A stretch of 64,000 nt of DNA from Corynebacterium capitovis DSM 44611 (GCF_030440535.1 NZ_CP047117.1:1364001-1428000); one strand, 5' to 3'. Shown: positions 45,537 through 54,505, numbered from the stretch's first letter. Notes: a model not told the origin generated them from the sequence alone. A program made the numbers and translations.

Positions 45537-46487
45537 GTGAACACCTATCGTCTTGCTCCGTCGGCCTGGGGCGTGGCGGTGGAGGTACCTCTCGTCGGCG
45601 TCGATCAAGCAGTATTGCGAACTGAACTGGCGCCTAGGCGCGGGACACAGTACCTATCAATCTCCCTTCACGACGACAACGGTGCCTGGCTGGTTCGTCT
45701 GGGAGACGCGAGGATCGGGTCCGTTACCGCCTCGCAGCGGGCGCGCTTTCCCGAGGTAGAGCGCGTCCACCGTTCCGGTCTGGTACCCGAAACACTGGCC
45801 GGGGTGCGATTTAACGCCGGCATCGGCATGTTTGGGGCGGTTGTTTTCCTACCTCCGTCCCCGCTGGCCGTCCCCCGCAACGGCACGCCACGTGGCGGCC
45901 ACGCGCTCCCGCCCGGCGACATGGTTGTCGTCGACACAGCCACGGGCGATTTCACCCCTTCCCAGCTGGCCAACCTCGGGCCGAGCCAGCTGGTGGTCGG
46001 TCTCGAAGTAGTCACCGGGCGCGTCGTTGCAACGTACGGGGGCCGCCCACTGGGGGGATTCTCGCCCGAGGACAGTGCTACGCTTGCAGCCTTGCTTGTC
46101 GACGCTCCCGCGGCCCCGCACGCGCGCGCTTTCATACTCAACGGCATGGCGGGGCTCGATGTGGGCGGCCCGGCCACGCCGGGAGAGCAGATACCCGCAT
46201 TGTCCGCGCCGGCGCCTGAAACATGGCCCGAAACACGGCCTGAAACATGGCCTGAAACATGGAAGGTCACCGACTTTCCCGACGGGACGTGGGCTGTCAC
46301 TGCGCCTCTGACTGCTCCTCCGCCCCGCGGGCGTCGCATGGTGCGGGAGCCGGGTGCTGCAGATTTCACACCCACTCGTTCATGGTCGGTTTCCGCCGGA
46401 AACTATCTCACCGAGGTGGAGAAGGTCAGGCTGAGGCGCCTTCACGACGCCCGGAAAGCCGGCGGACGTCACAGGCTATTGTTATAG
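45537..46487 (+). CDS. Conserved hypothetical protein with a PETW tandem repeat
   Basis: A 316-aa protein without signal peptide or recognised domain. The N-terminal 215 residues look globular with many beta strands. A 12-bp minisatellite then encodes PETWPETRPETWPETW, followed by a C-terminal segment with basic residues. GTG 45537 is chosen from the -10 box. Its stop precedes the DUF4185 promoter by only a few bases. Function unknown. Confidence 0.65.
   Translation: MNTYRLAPSAWGVAVEVPLVGVDQAVLRTELAPRRGTQYLSISLHDDNGAWLVRLGDARIGSVTASQRARFPEVERVHRSGLVPETLAGVRFNAGIGMFGAVVFLPPSPLAVPRNGTPRGGHALPPGDMVVVDTATGDFTPSQLANLGPSQLVVGLEVVTGRVVATYGGRPLGGFSPEDSATLAALLVDAPAAPHARAFILNGMAGLDVGGPATPGEQIPALSAPAPETWPETRPETWPETWKVTDFPDGTWAVTAPLTAPPPRGRRMVREPGAADFTPTRSWSVSAGNYLTEVEKVRLRRLHDARKAGGRHRLLL
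46215..46262. repeat. In-frame 12-bp minisatellite (CCTGAAACATGG) x4
   Basis: Four head-to-tail 12-bp units, the second with two changes, encoding Pro-Glu-Thr-Trp repeats near the C-terminus of the preceding gene. Confidence 0.88.
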
Positions 46488-46488
46488 T
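46483..46488 (+). promoter_or_regulatory. -10 box for leaderless DUF4185 gene
   Basis: TATAGT ends seven bases before GTG 46496 and spans the stop codon of the upstream gene. Confidence 0.55.
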
Positions 46489-46495
46489 CCTTTGC

Positions 46496-47824
46496 GTGAC
46501 CCTCCACCGAAAGCTCCTTGCGTTTTCAGTTGCCGGTAGCCTCGGCCTCGCCGCACTGACCGTTCCCGCCGCCTCCGCCTCCTCCCTCAGTTCCGGCGGA
46601 CGGGTGACAACCGACGACCCGACTCCGCCCGGCCCTAGCCTCCCGGTCACCATGCCCGGTGGGTTTACCGTTCAGCTCATCGGCGACATTCTGGGCAAAG
46701 ACCTGGGAGGTTTTGTCGGTGACCTCGGGGTCATGTCGCCAATCGGAAATGGCGACACCTTCACGATGATCTTCGGCGACTCGTTCCTCGGCGGGGCGTT
46801 TGGCACTGGAGAGTGGCTCAGCCCCGTGGGTGTGGTGGCGCAGTTGATCGATGGCGTCGTTAAGATCGTGCGGCCGTTAAACGACGGTGAGAAGGTCGGT
46901 CAGCTGATCAAGTACGAACACACCGACAGCTTGACGCTGATCCCGTCCGACGTGATGAACGTCAATGGGACGCTCTATCTGCAGGGCATGTGGAATAAGG
47001 GAATTGGCAATGTCCGCCAGACGGAGATCTGGAAGTCGACGGACGACGGCAAGACCTGGGCTTCGATCGGAAAAACCAGCCCGTCATTTATGGGGGGAAT
47101 GGGCAACCTCATCTCTTGGCAGCAAGGCCAGGACGGGTTCTTCTACGTCGTATCTTCAGGCTTCCAGCGGAAAGACCCCGTCTACCTGTCGCGGTTCACC
47201 CTCAACCAAATTGGGGACCGAACGAAGTGGGAGGTCTACGATCCCACGACGAAGTCCTGGGGAACCAGCGCTAACCCGATCCTGCAAAAGAACGTCAAGG
47301 CCGGGGAGATGAACCTGCGCTACATCGACGGATATTGGGTTCTGGCCATGTTTAACGAATCCACCGGGGCTATCGAGGTCCGCGCCTCGAAGGAGCTGGC
47401 ACGCAACTGGGATGACGTGCCCGCGGCGACGGTGGTGAAGAACGGACCGTGGGCTGGCACCCAGTCCCCGATCAATTTCTCCCAGCCTTACGGTGGCTAT
47501 ATCGTGCCGGGATCCACGCTGGCAGACATGAATATCATCGTCTCGCAGTGGAACACGTCGAACAACAGCCGCTACAACTCAACACAATTTAACATCAAGG
47601 GACTGGATACGTTCTTCCAGGTCACGCCAAGCGAAACCGTCCTCAAGGTGACGGAGACGCCGGCCGTCGCTAACACCCCGGAGCAGGCCGCGGAAGATTC
47701 CCTTCTAGAGCGGCAGCCAGAAGTGATTGCCGTCGTCGCGGCGGATGACGCTGGTGGCGGCACTGGGGCCACCCCCGGGGCCACCCCTGGGGCCACCCCT
47801 GGGGCCACAGCCACGACGAACTAG
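46496..47824 (+). CDS. Secreted DUF4185 protein, candidate D-arabinan-acting hydrolase
   Basis: A 442-aa protein with a Sec signal peptide ending ASAS and a DUF4185 beta-propeller (GDTFTMIFGDSFLGG, IWKSTDDGKTW). DUF4185 proteins include the GH183 endo-D-arabinanases described from mycobacteria and other actinobacteria, so action on cell-wall arabinogalactan is a reasonable hypothesis; activity is not shown here. A GATP repeat forms the C-terminal tail. GTG 46496 is set by the -10 box; the frame continues upstream into the previous gene. Confidence 0.8.
   Translation: MTLHRKLLAFSVAGSLGLAALTVPAASASSLSSGGRVTTDDPTPPGPSLPVTMPGGFTVQLIGDILGKDLGGFVGDLGVMSPIGNGDTFTMIFGDSFLGGAFGTGEWLSPVGVVAQLIDGVVKIVRPLNDGEKVGQLIKYEHTDSLTLIPSDVMNVNGTLYLQGMWNKGIGNVRQTEIWKSTDDGKTWASIGKTSPSFMGGMGNLISWQQGQDGFFYVVSSGFQRKDPVYLSRFTLNQIGDRTKWEVYDPTTKSWGTSANPILQKNVKAGEMNLRYIDGYWVLAMFNESTGAIEVRASKELARNWDDVPAATVVKNGPWAGTQSPINFSQPYGGYIVPGSTLADMNIIVSQWNTSNNSRYNSTQFNIKGLDTFFQVTPSETVLKVTETPAVANTPEQAAEDSLLERQPEVIAVVAADDAGGGTGATPGATPGATPGATATTN
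47765..47812. repeat. In-frame 12-bp minisatellite encoding GATP units
   Basis: Four units of GGGGCCACCCCT, with third-position changes and a degenerate last copy, form the C-terminal tail of the DUF4185 protein. Confidence 0.85.
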
Positions 47825-48327
47825 GCGTCCAGCACTTTCACGCGCCACCCGCTGCCCTCGTAGCTGTACTCCACGCGGGTGGCGTTGCGCGCATCCACCG
47901 CTTGGAAGTACTCAAAGCGAACGGGTTCGATCCGCCACACGTTAAAGGACTCGCTCGGCGCTGCCTCGAGTCGAGCGGACCCACGCACTCGGACCGCGCG
48001 GTTCATCGGCTGCCACCAAAAGTTCAACGCGGCTACGGGGCTGTCCGTCATCTGCTCCACTTTTGTTGAGCCCGCGCCGGTGCCAAAAGAGAACCCGTCG
48101 TGGTCGAGTTTCATCAGGTTCATCACGCGCGCGTCGGGAACGCCGTTTTCGTCGACAGTGGCGACGGTCGCCGCGCGGACATCCTCGCAACCCGCGTCGA
48201 CGGCCTTTTCAAACCACTCCGCGAACAGTTCAAACGGGTCGGCAGGGAGGTTGCCGGTATCAAAAACGGGGGCGTGCCCGGTGAGAGAAGATAGCCCCGC
48301 GAGGTATTCCGAATCTAGGTACGTCAT
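47821..48327 (-). CDS. Pyridoxamine 5'-phosphate oxidase-family flavoprotein
   Basis: A 168-aa protein with the PNPOx split-barrel pattern: EDVRAATVATVDENGVPDARVMNLMKLD around the FMN site, then SPVAALNFWWQPMNRAVRVRG. It resembles PdxH but is shorter and lacks the canonical C-terminal substrate segment. True pyridoxal phosphate synthesis is therefore uncertain. ATG 48327 fits the family start. It shares four terminal bases with the DUF4185 gene. Confidence 0.8.
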   Translation of the reverse strand: MTYLDSEYLAGLSSLTGHAPVFDTGNLPADPFELFAEWFEKAVDAGCEDVRAATVATVDENGVPDARVMNLMKLDHDGFSFGTGAGSTKVEQMTDSPVAALNFWWQPMNRAVRVRGSARLEAAPSESFNVWRIEPVRFEYFQAVDARNATRVEYSYEGSGWRVKVLDA

Positions 48328-48406
48328 GGGCTACACGCTACTTGTTCACCGCAGTTTCAGTCGGGTAAAACCTGGGTTTCACCTGTGACATTAATCGTTC
48401 CGGACT

Positions 48407-48815
48407 ATGCCTCTCTCACCTCGTGTCGCCGCGGTCCTGTCCCTCGCGGTCCTTGCCCACCCACTCATTCAGCCATCTGCCCTGCCGTCTGCTGTCGCTG
48501 CGGAGCTGTCCCGTTTCACCGTCCCTAATGTCACCGATTTCCACGGCCGTTGGGCAGAAGCGGAGGGTGTCCCGGGCGCTCTTCACCTGAAGTGTGCCGT
48601 CGATAAGCAATCACATCGATCCCTCCTACCGCCCCGCCAACCTTAACGAGGCCGGCCGGGCTCAGGTTGTCCTGCCCATCCGCTCCGCGGGGACCCACAC
48701 ATTGCGGATCACCACCGATGCCGGCACGGATATTTCCCTTCCGCTGACAGTCGGTGAAGGCGCGTCGACGTCCCCCGCCCTCAGCTCGCCACTCAGTTCA
48801 TTGCTGCTGAGGTAG
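48407..48815 (+). pseudogene. Remnant of a secreted 5'-nucleotidase (UshA-like) gene
   Basis: The first frame (48407-48646) gives a signal peptide ending AVAAE, then TVPNVTDFHGRW and LKCAVDK, which is how secreted UshA-type nucleotidases begin. Within about 60 bases the sequence jumps to another frame (48594-48815) that reads like a C-terminal beta domain of such proteins (RAQVVLPIRSAGTHTLRI, ending SSLLLR). The metallophosphatase core is missing, so a large internal deletion with a frame change is inferred. No product is expected beyond a short exported peptide. Confidence 0.6.
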
Positions 48816-48818
48816 AGT
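48813..48818 (+). promoter_or_regulatory. -10 box for leaderless MFS gene
   Basis: TAGAGT ends seven bases before GTG 48826 and overlaps the end of the nucleotidase remnant. Confidence 0.5.
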
Positions 48819-48825
48819 TCGGTCG

Positions 48826-50259
48826 GTGAAAACTACGCCTCGCTCACCTTGGCCCGCATTGCTGTCGATGATGCTGGGGTTCTTCATGATCCTCGTGGAC
48901 TCCACCATCGTGTCGGTTGCAATTCCCACCATCTCGGCGGCCTTCGGGGCCAGTTACGACGGCGTGATCTGGGTCAACAGTGCCTACCTCCTGGCCTATG
49001 CCGTTCCTCTACTGGTCACGGGGCGGTTGGGCGATAGGTTCGGACCGCGCGTTATCTACCTCGCGGGGCTGGCCCTGTTCACAGTGTCTTCCCTGGCCTG
49101 CGGCCTGGCACACTCCATCGAGGCACTCATCGCGGCGCGAGCCGTTCAGGGGCTCGGGGGCGCACTTGTTACCCCGCAGACCATGGCTGTCATGATCCGC
49201 ACCTTTTCACCGGAACAGCGCGGCGGTGCGATGGGTGCCTGGGGGGCCACGGCCGGGTTGGCCACGATTGTGGGACCCCTCCTCGGCGGCCTGCTTGTCG
49301 ACGCCGCCGGGTGGGACTGGATCTTCTTCGTCAACGTCCCTGTTGGCGTCATCGGGTTCATTCTGGCGTGGATTTTCGTTCCCACGTTGGACAACACGGC
49401 GCGGCGGTTCGACTGGGCAGGTGTCGCCTTAAGCGCCGTGGCAATGTTCTGTCTCATCTTCGGCATCCAGGAAGGCGACCGTCTGAACTGGGACTGGCGC
49501 CCATTCGCCCTGATCGCCGCAGGAGTGGTGTTCCTGGCCTTGTTCGTTGGGTGGCAGACTCGCATGCGCGGTGACGCTCTCGTGCCCCTCTCGCTGTTCC
49601 GGGATCGCAACTTCTCCCTCGCCTCCCTCACGGTGGCCACGGTTGGTTTCACGGTCTCTACCTTCATGATCCCCTGGATGATCTACGTGCAGTCAGTCAA
49701 AGGCTTCAGCCCCACCGACGCCGCTCTGCTCATCCTCCCCTCTGGGGTGATGTCAGGCGTCGTCGCACCGTGGATTGGCCGGTTGACGGATGCGCGGCCG
49801 CCCAAGCCCTTCGCCATCGCCGGTTTGGTGTTGACGGGGCTCTCGGTGGCGCTGAGCACCGTCATCGCCGATCCGACTATCGCCCCACAGTGGATGCTCG
49901 CCGTTTCCGTCGTCGCCGGGTTGGGTAACTCGATGATGTGGGGCCCGCTCTCGATGATCGCGACGCGCAACCTCGAACCTGCACTGGCTGGCGCGGGCTC
50001 CTCGGTGTACAACACCGTCCGCCAAGTCGGCGCGGTCATTGGCTCGGCGAGCATCGCCGCCATGATGGCGGCACAACTCAACGCCCAGCTGGGCCAGTCC
50101 GAGGGGGCGAGTCCAACTCAGGTTGGGCGCGTTCCCGAAGCAATCAGCCAACCTTTCGCGCTGGCCATGTCGCATTCGCTGTGGCTACCGGCACTGGTGA
50201 TCTTCGCGGGCGCGGGCATCGCGGCGTTTTTCGCTCGAACTGAGACATGGAAGCAGTAA
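48826..50259 (+). CDS. MFS drug-efflux transporter, DHA2 (EmrB/QacA) family
   Basis: A 477-aa protein with 14 predicted helices. Motif D1 (LVDSTIVSVAIPTI) is in helix 1, motif A (GRLGDRFGPR) follows helix 2, and motif C (GPLLGGLL) is in helix 5, as in proton-driven multidrug exporters. Substrates are unknown. It is followed by the ATP-grasp gene with its own promoter. Confidence 0.93.
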   Translation: MKTTPRSPWPALLSMMLGFFMILVDSTIVSVAIPTISAAFGASYDGVIWVNSAYLLAYAVPLLVTGRLGDRFGPRVIYLAGLALFTVSSLACGLAHSIEALIAARAVQGLGGALVTPQTMAVMIRTFSPEQRGGAMGAWGATAGLATIVGPLLGGLLVDAAGWDWIFFVNVPVGVIGFILAWIFVPTLDNTARRFDWAGVALSAVAMFCLIFGIQEGDRLNWDWRPFALIAAGVVFLALFVGWQTRMRGDALVPLSLFRDRNFSLASLTVATVGFTVSTFMIPWMIYVQSVKGFSPTDAALLILPSGVMSGVVAPWIGRLTDARPPKPFAIAGLVLTGLSVALSTVIADPTIAPQWMLAVSVVAGLGNSMMWGPLSMIATRNLEPALAGAGSSVYNTVRQVGAVIGSASIAAMMAAQLNAQLGQSEGASPTQVGRVPEAISQPFALAMSHSLWLPALVIFAGAGIAAFFARTETWKQ

Positions 50260-50266
50260 GCAATGC

Positions 50267-50272
50267 TAGATT
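50267..50272 (+). promoter_or_regulatory. -10 box for leaderless ATP-grasp gene
   Basis: TAGATT ends six bases before ATG 50279; the intervening bases are A/T rich. Confidence 0.5.
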
Positions 50273-50278
50273 CTTTAT

Positions 50279-51205
50279 ATGTTAGAGATTCTAGTCTTGG
50301 CCGACGCCACTGACGACGAAGATCACGCGGTCCTTTTCCCGGCACTTCGGGAACGCGGCGTCTCTGTGTATCGGGTGCACCCCAACGAGCTCACCATCAC
50401 GATCGATGACTCCGGTTTCACCTTCTCAGCCGGTGGCCGCACGCTTTCCCCGAGCCTCGTTCTTGGCTGGGTTCTCGACGACCTCCTCATCCCTGGCATG
50501 GCGCTCCTTGACGTTTTCGAGCGCGCGGGCATTCCCGTTATCAACGGCGCACTCACCCTCTTCCGCGCCCAAAACAAGCTAACGGATAGCGCCCAGCTCG
50601 CGGCCAGCGGCGTGCTCAATTACCCAGTGACCGCCGGGACCGATCAACGGGAGCTCGAGCGGTGGATGCGGCAGCGGGCCGTCGTCAAGCCGCTGTCAGG
50701 CTACGGCGGGAGGGGCCTCAAGCTTATCGACGCCGCCGCGGACCTGCCGGAAGGTGAGTCTTTCTACGCTGTACCGTGGATCGACAACCCGGGACGCGAC
50801 ATCCGCGTCTACACCGTCAACCACCATCCCGTTTTTGCAATGTACCGCTACGCTCCCCCAGGCAAATGGATTACAAACGTGCTTGCCGGCGGCGGGATTG
50901 CAATGTGCCCACTTACCCCTGAGGTCGAGGACCTCGCCCGGCGCGCGTCGCAGGCCGCGGGCACGCTCATCGGTGGGATCGACATCGGAGAAAACACGAA
51001 GACCGGTGAGCTGGTCGTCTACGAGACCAACTCCTGCCCCTCCCTCGAGCCCGCATTCATGGAAGAGGTCGCCGACTTCCTCGTCTCCGCCGCCCGCGAT
51101 CTTCCCGGCACCTTGGCAACGTGGAAGCCGAAAACTGTGTACCGGGAGCTCAACGACGACGAAACGCTCTTCCACGAAAGCAAGCGCGGGAAGCTCGTTC
51201 GCTAA
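50279..51205 (+). CDS. RimK-type ATP-grasp ligase
   Basis: A 308-aa ATP-grasp protein. The nucleotide loop is VVKPLSGYGGRGLKLI and the metal-binding end is GGIDIGENTKTGELVVYETNSCPSLE; the general layout matches RimK/MptN enzymes that add amino acids such as glutamate to proteins or cofactors. The acceptor is unknown; no candidate is encoded beside it except the acidic small protein downstream. Confidence 0.88.
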   Translation: MLEILVLADATDDEDHAVLFPALRERGVSVYRVHPNELTITIDDSGFTFSAGGRTLSPSLVLGWVLDDLLIPGMALLDVFERAGIPVINGALTLFRAQNKLTDSAQLAASGVLNYPVTAGTDQRELERWMRQRAVVKPLSGYGGRGLKLIDAAADLPEGESFYAVPWIDNPGRDIRVYTVNHHPVFAMYRYAPPGKWITNVLAGGGIAMCPLTPEVEDLARRASQAAGTLIGGIDIGENTKTGELVVYETNSCPSLEPAFMEEVADFLVSAARDLPGTLATWKPKTVYRELNDDETLFHESKRGKLVR

Positions 51206-51271
51206 GCGATCCCCATCGGGGTCGTGCCGCTGAGCGTAAGGTGGGGCGGGAATGAAAGGAAGGACACAGAT

Positions 51272-51409
51272 ATGCACAACGACCCCGCAAAACCCGGATA
51301 CAGCTCTAAGGAAAGCGACAACGTCCCCGTCGACAACGACGAGGACCAGCTCGCCCAGGACGCGGGCTCACTGCCCGGACTCGGCGAGGAAGTCAAAGAG
51401 GACTCTTAA
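51272..51409 (+). CDS. Small acidic protein
   Basis: A 45-aa hydrophilic protein rich in Asp, Glu, Ser and Pro, ending GLGEEVKEDS. ATG 51272 follows AAGGAAGGA, a strong ribosome-binding site. It shares four terminal bases with ligD on the other strand. The function is unknown and no family is recognised; the good ribosome-binding site is the main evidence that it is expressed. Confidence 0.6.
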   Translation: MHNDPAKPGYSSKESDNVPVDNDEDQLAQDAGSLPGLGEEVKEDS

Positions 51410-53646
51410 ACTTCCCAGCGCACTTCCGCGGGAGTTTTATCCTCGCGCCAGCCCCGCCACGACGCTTGGCGCACGCTACCGCCCTCGGTTCGCCCCGCCA
51501 GCTGAACCTCCGCGACGAATTGTGGGCTGACCCACCAGGCGTCGGAGGCGACGGACGCGGGGACGTCGACAGGCGGGGTCTGCCTTTCGGCGGCCCGCAA
51601 CTTCTTCTCCACGTCCTCCAGCTGTCGCGCGCTAAAGCCCGTGCCTACGCGCCCCGCGTAGCGGAGTGTTCCCTCCTCGTCGGGTACGGCGACCAGCAGG
51701 GACGCGATACCGCGCTTGCCCTCCCGCGCGCCAACGACAACAACTTCCTGGTGCAGCGCGTTCTTCAGCTTCAGCCAGGCGGTGCTGCGCTCGCCGTGCT
51801 CATAGGTGGCGTCCACGCGTTTGGCCACGACTCCCTCGAGCTTGAGTGCAAGGCTCGCCTCCTGGGCCTTGGCCAGGGAGCCTCGGTACGACGGGGGGAC
51901 GACCACGTGCTCGGTCTCCTTCAGCGCCTCCAGCACGCGGCGCCGCTCGGCGTAGGGGGAGTCGATAAGCGATTTCTCACCGATTTCGAGCACGTCGAAA
52001 ACCATGAAACGCAGGGGCGCGGGCGAGTCGGACCGCAGTAGTGAAAAGTTGGGGCGGCCCTCGCCGTCTAAGGCGACGAGCTCGCCGTCGAGGACGCCGC
52101 CGTCGGGAAGCACGCTGCGCAACTCGTCGATGTGCGGAAACATCGCCGTGTAGTCTTTGCCGCCCCGGCTACTCAGGGTGACACCCCCGCGGGTAACCCG
52201 CGCGATCATGCGGTAGCCATCCCATTTCATCTCGAAGGCGAACGTCGCGCCTTCTCGCTGCGCCGCGACAACGTCGGCGGGTGTCGCGGCGGTGGCAAGC
52301 ATCGGAGCGAAAACAGGCTGTTTGTGCATGTATTTCAGCAGCCAGTTCTTCTCTTCGGTGTGCACCAAGGCGTAGCGGCGCGGCACCCCGCCGAGCCCGC
52401 CGTCGGGTTGGCCGGTCAGCACCGCGATGACTTCCTCGCCCTCCCTCCACTTTTCGACGTCCACCGTGCCCGAATCCCAGATGCTCACCTCGCCGCCGCC
52501 GTACTGCCCCTTCGGGATCGACCCTTCGAACGTCGCGTACTCGATCGGGTGGTCCTCGGTTTGCACCGCGAGGCGGTTGAGCTGGGGGTCCAGCGGCGGT
52601 CCTTTTGGCACGGCCCACGACACCAACACCCCGGCGTGTTCTACACGAAAGTCCCAGTGCAATCGGCGCGCGTGGTGCTCTTGGATGACAAAGATGGCCC
52701 GCCCGCTGCGGGGGGCCGGCGCGGCGGAGGGGACGGGCTCATCGGTTTTTGTGGAATCGCGCATGGACCGGTAGGTGGCAAGCCTGTCGGTACCGAACTC
52801 GGCCAAGGGGTCGTTGCCGTCTGCGAGGCGCTCCAGCACCTCCGCGAGCTCGAGGTGTCGGATGTCGGGGTCGGCGATTTCATCCCACGTCCGAGGCACC
52901 GCCACCGTCGGGCGTGCGCGGCCGCGGAGGGAGTACGGGCTGACTGTCGTCTTGGCGGCCTTATTTTGGCTCCAGTCCAAAAAGACCTTCCCCTCGCGTT
53001 GTGTTTTCTTCATCACGGACGTGACTCGATCCGGGTGCTCCTGCTCTAGGGCTCGTGCGAGGTGCCGGGCGACCTGCGTCACGGCGTCGGAATCAGTAGA
53101 CCCGTCAAGCGAGGCGTACAGATGGATGCCTTTTGACCCGGACGTCACCGGAACTGATGCCAGCCCCATCCCGTCGAGGATCTCCCTGCACCACCCGGCG
53201 ACCTCGGCGGCCCCCGCCAGCGTGACACCGGGGCCGGGGTCGAGGTCGAGGACGAGGCGGTCCGGGTTACTGGGGCTGCCGTCGGAGGTGAAGCGCCACT
53301 GCGGGGTGTGGAGCTCGAGAGCTGCCACCTGGGCGAACCAGGCGAGGGTGGCGGGGCCGTCGATGAGCGGGTAGTGCTTGACGCCGTTGGAGTGCTTGAT
53401 GGGTCCCACGGTGACCCACTCGGGAGCTGACTCCTCGAGGTCTTTGCGGAAGAAACTCTCCCCCTCTACCCCGTCTGGCCACCGCTTGCGCGTCACCGGT
53501 CGGCGGGCGACGTGCGGCATCATCACGTCCGCGACGCTGAGGTAGTAATGCATCACCTCGGCTTTGGTGGTTCCCGTCGCGGGGTAGAGCACCTTGTCCA
53601 GATTGCTCACGGAAAGCGAGTGGCCATCGACCTCGAAATGCGGCAT
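51406..53646 (-). CDS. ligD: Multifunctional ATP-dependent DNA ligase LigD
   Basis: A 746-aa non-homologous end-joining ligase in polymerase-phosphoesterase-ligase order. The polymerase/primase domain (about 1-290) has LVLDLDPGPGV. The 3'-phosphoesterase domain (about 305-460) has HHARRLHWDFR and IPKGQYGGGEV. The ligase domain carries the adenylation motif EMKWDGYR with Lys near 474. ATG 53646 follows GGAGA. It diverges from ku with a 34-base gap, so the two repair genes share regulation. Confidence 0.96.
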   Translation of the reverse strand: MPHFEVDGHSLSVSNLDKVLYPATGTTKAEVMHYYLSVADVMMPHVARRPVTRKRWPDGVEGESFFRKDLEESAPEWVTVGPIKHSNGVKHYPLIDGPATLAWFAQVAALELHTPQWRFTSDGSPSNPDRLVLDLDPGPGVTLAGAAEVAGWCREILDGMGLASVPVTSGSKGIHLYASLDGSTDSDAVTQVARHLARALEQEHPDRVTSVMKKTQREGKVFLDWSQNKAAKTTVSPYSLRGRARPTVAVPRTWDEIADPDIRHLELAEVLERLADGNDPLAEFGTDRLATYRSMRDSTKTDEPVPSAAPAPRSGRAIFVIQEHHARRLHWDFRVEHAGVLVSWAVPKGPPLDPQLNRLAVQTEDHPIEYATFEGSIPKGQYGGGEVSIWDSGTVDVEKWREGEEVIAVLTGQPDGGLGGVPRRYALVHTEEKNWLLKYMHKQPVFAPMLATAATPADVVAAQREGATFAFEMKWDGYRMIARVTRGGVTLSSRGGKDYTAMFPHIDELRSVLPDGGVLDGELVALDGEGRPNFSLLRSDSPAPLRFMVFDVLEIGEKSLIDSPYAERRRVLEALKETEHVVVPPSYRGSLAKAQEASLALKLEGVVAKRVDATYEHGERSTAWLKLKNALHQEVVVVGAREGKRGIASLLVAVPDEEGTLRYAGRVGTGFSARQLEDVEKKLRAAERQTPPVDVPASVASDAWWVSPQFVAEVQLAGRTEGGSVRQASWRGWREDKTPAEVRWEV

Positions 53647-53667
53647 CGGCGATGTCTCCTTTCTGGA

Positions 53668-53673
53668 TAGACT
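53668..53673 (+). promoter_or_regulatory. -10 box for leaderless ku transcript
   Basis: TAGACT ends seven bases before ATG 53681, inside the short ligD-ku intergenic gap. Confidence 0.5.
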
Positions 53674-53680
53674 TCATCCT

Positions 53681-54484
53681 ATGCGAGCGATCTGGAGCGG
53701 GGCCATCACTTTCGGTCTAGTCAACGTCCCTGTCAAGGCCTATGGGGCAACGGAGGATCACGACATCTCCTTCCACCAAGTGCACGATAAGGATGGCGGT
53801 CGGATCCACTACGAGAGGCGCTGCGAGGTGTGCGGGGAAAAAGTCGACTACAAGCACATCGACAAGGCGTACGAAGAAGACGGCGATACCGTTGTGCTGA
53901 CCCAATCGGATTTCGAGGCGCTTCCCGAGTCCGACAACAACGAGATCGAGGTCGTGCAGTTCGTTCCCTCGGATCAGATCGACCCGATCATGTTGGAGAA
54001 GTCCTATTACCTCGAGCCGGAGGGCAAAACTCCGAAGTCCTACCTGCTGTTGCGTGAGACCCTGAAGAAGACCGACCGCACCGCCGTGGTTCGCTTCGCG
54101 CTACGTCAGAAAACACGCCTCGGTGTGCTGCGCGTCAGTGGCAAGCTGTTGATTCTCCAGGGTTTGATCTGGGCCGATGAGTTGCGTTCCGTTGACTTCC
54201 CCGGTACGAAGTCGCGCGCGAAGGTAGCCGATAAACAATTGGAGCTCTCCGCTCAGCTCGTTGAATCTTATGCCTCCGACTTCACCCCGAAAGAATTCGA
54301 GGACGACTATCAAATTGAGCTTCGCAAGCTTGTCGACGCCAAACTCGCAGAAGGCGACAAGCTTGACACGAAGGCAACATTCGGCGAGACCGACGAGGGG
54401 GACGATGACGCGGATGTCGTCGACTTAATGGAGGCCCTCAAAGCGTCGCTCGAGCAGAGAAAGAAGGGCAAAACCAGCGCTTAG
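53681..54484 (+). CDS. ku: DNA end-binding protein Ku
   Basis: A 267-aa bacterial Ku: AIWSGAITFGLVNVPVKAY at the N-terminus, the bridge region with RRCEVCGEKVDYKHI, and a short C-terminal acidic then basic tail. It binds double-strand ends and recruits LigD. ATG 53681 is chosen on the conserved N-terminus and promoter placement; the frame reaches back into ligD without homology. Confidence 0.96.
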   Translation: MRAIWSGAITFGLVNVPVKAYGATEDHDISFHQVHDKDGGRIHYERRCEVCGEKVDYKHIDKAYEEDGDTVVLTQSDFEALPESDNNEIEVVQFVPSDQIDPIMLEKSYYLEPEGKTPKSYLLLRETLKKTDRTAVVRFALRQKTRLGVLRVSGKLLILQGLIWADELRSVDFPGTKSRAKVADKQLELSAQLVESYASDFTPKEFEDDYQIELRKLVDAKLAEGDKLDTKATFGETDEGDDDADVVDLMEALKASLEQRKKGKTSA

Positions 54485-54499
54485 GCCTTTTCAGACCGC

Positions 54500-54505
54500 T
54501 ACATT
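54500..54505 (+). promoter_or_regulatory. Candidate -10 box seven bases before ATG 54513
   Basis: TACATT ends seven bases before an ATG that is in frame with the lipoprotein gene. It could be its promoter with a 240-base leader, or define a longer product. Confidence 0.35.
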
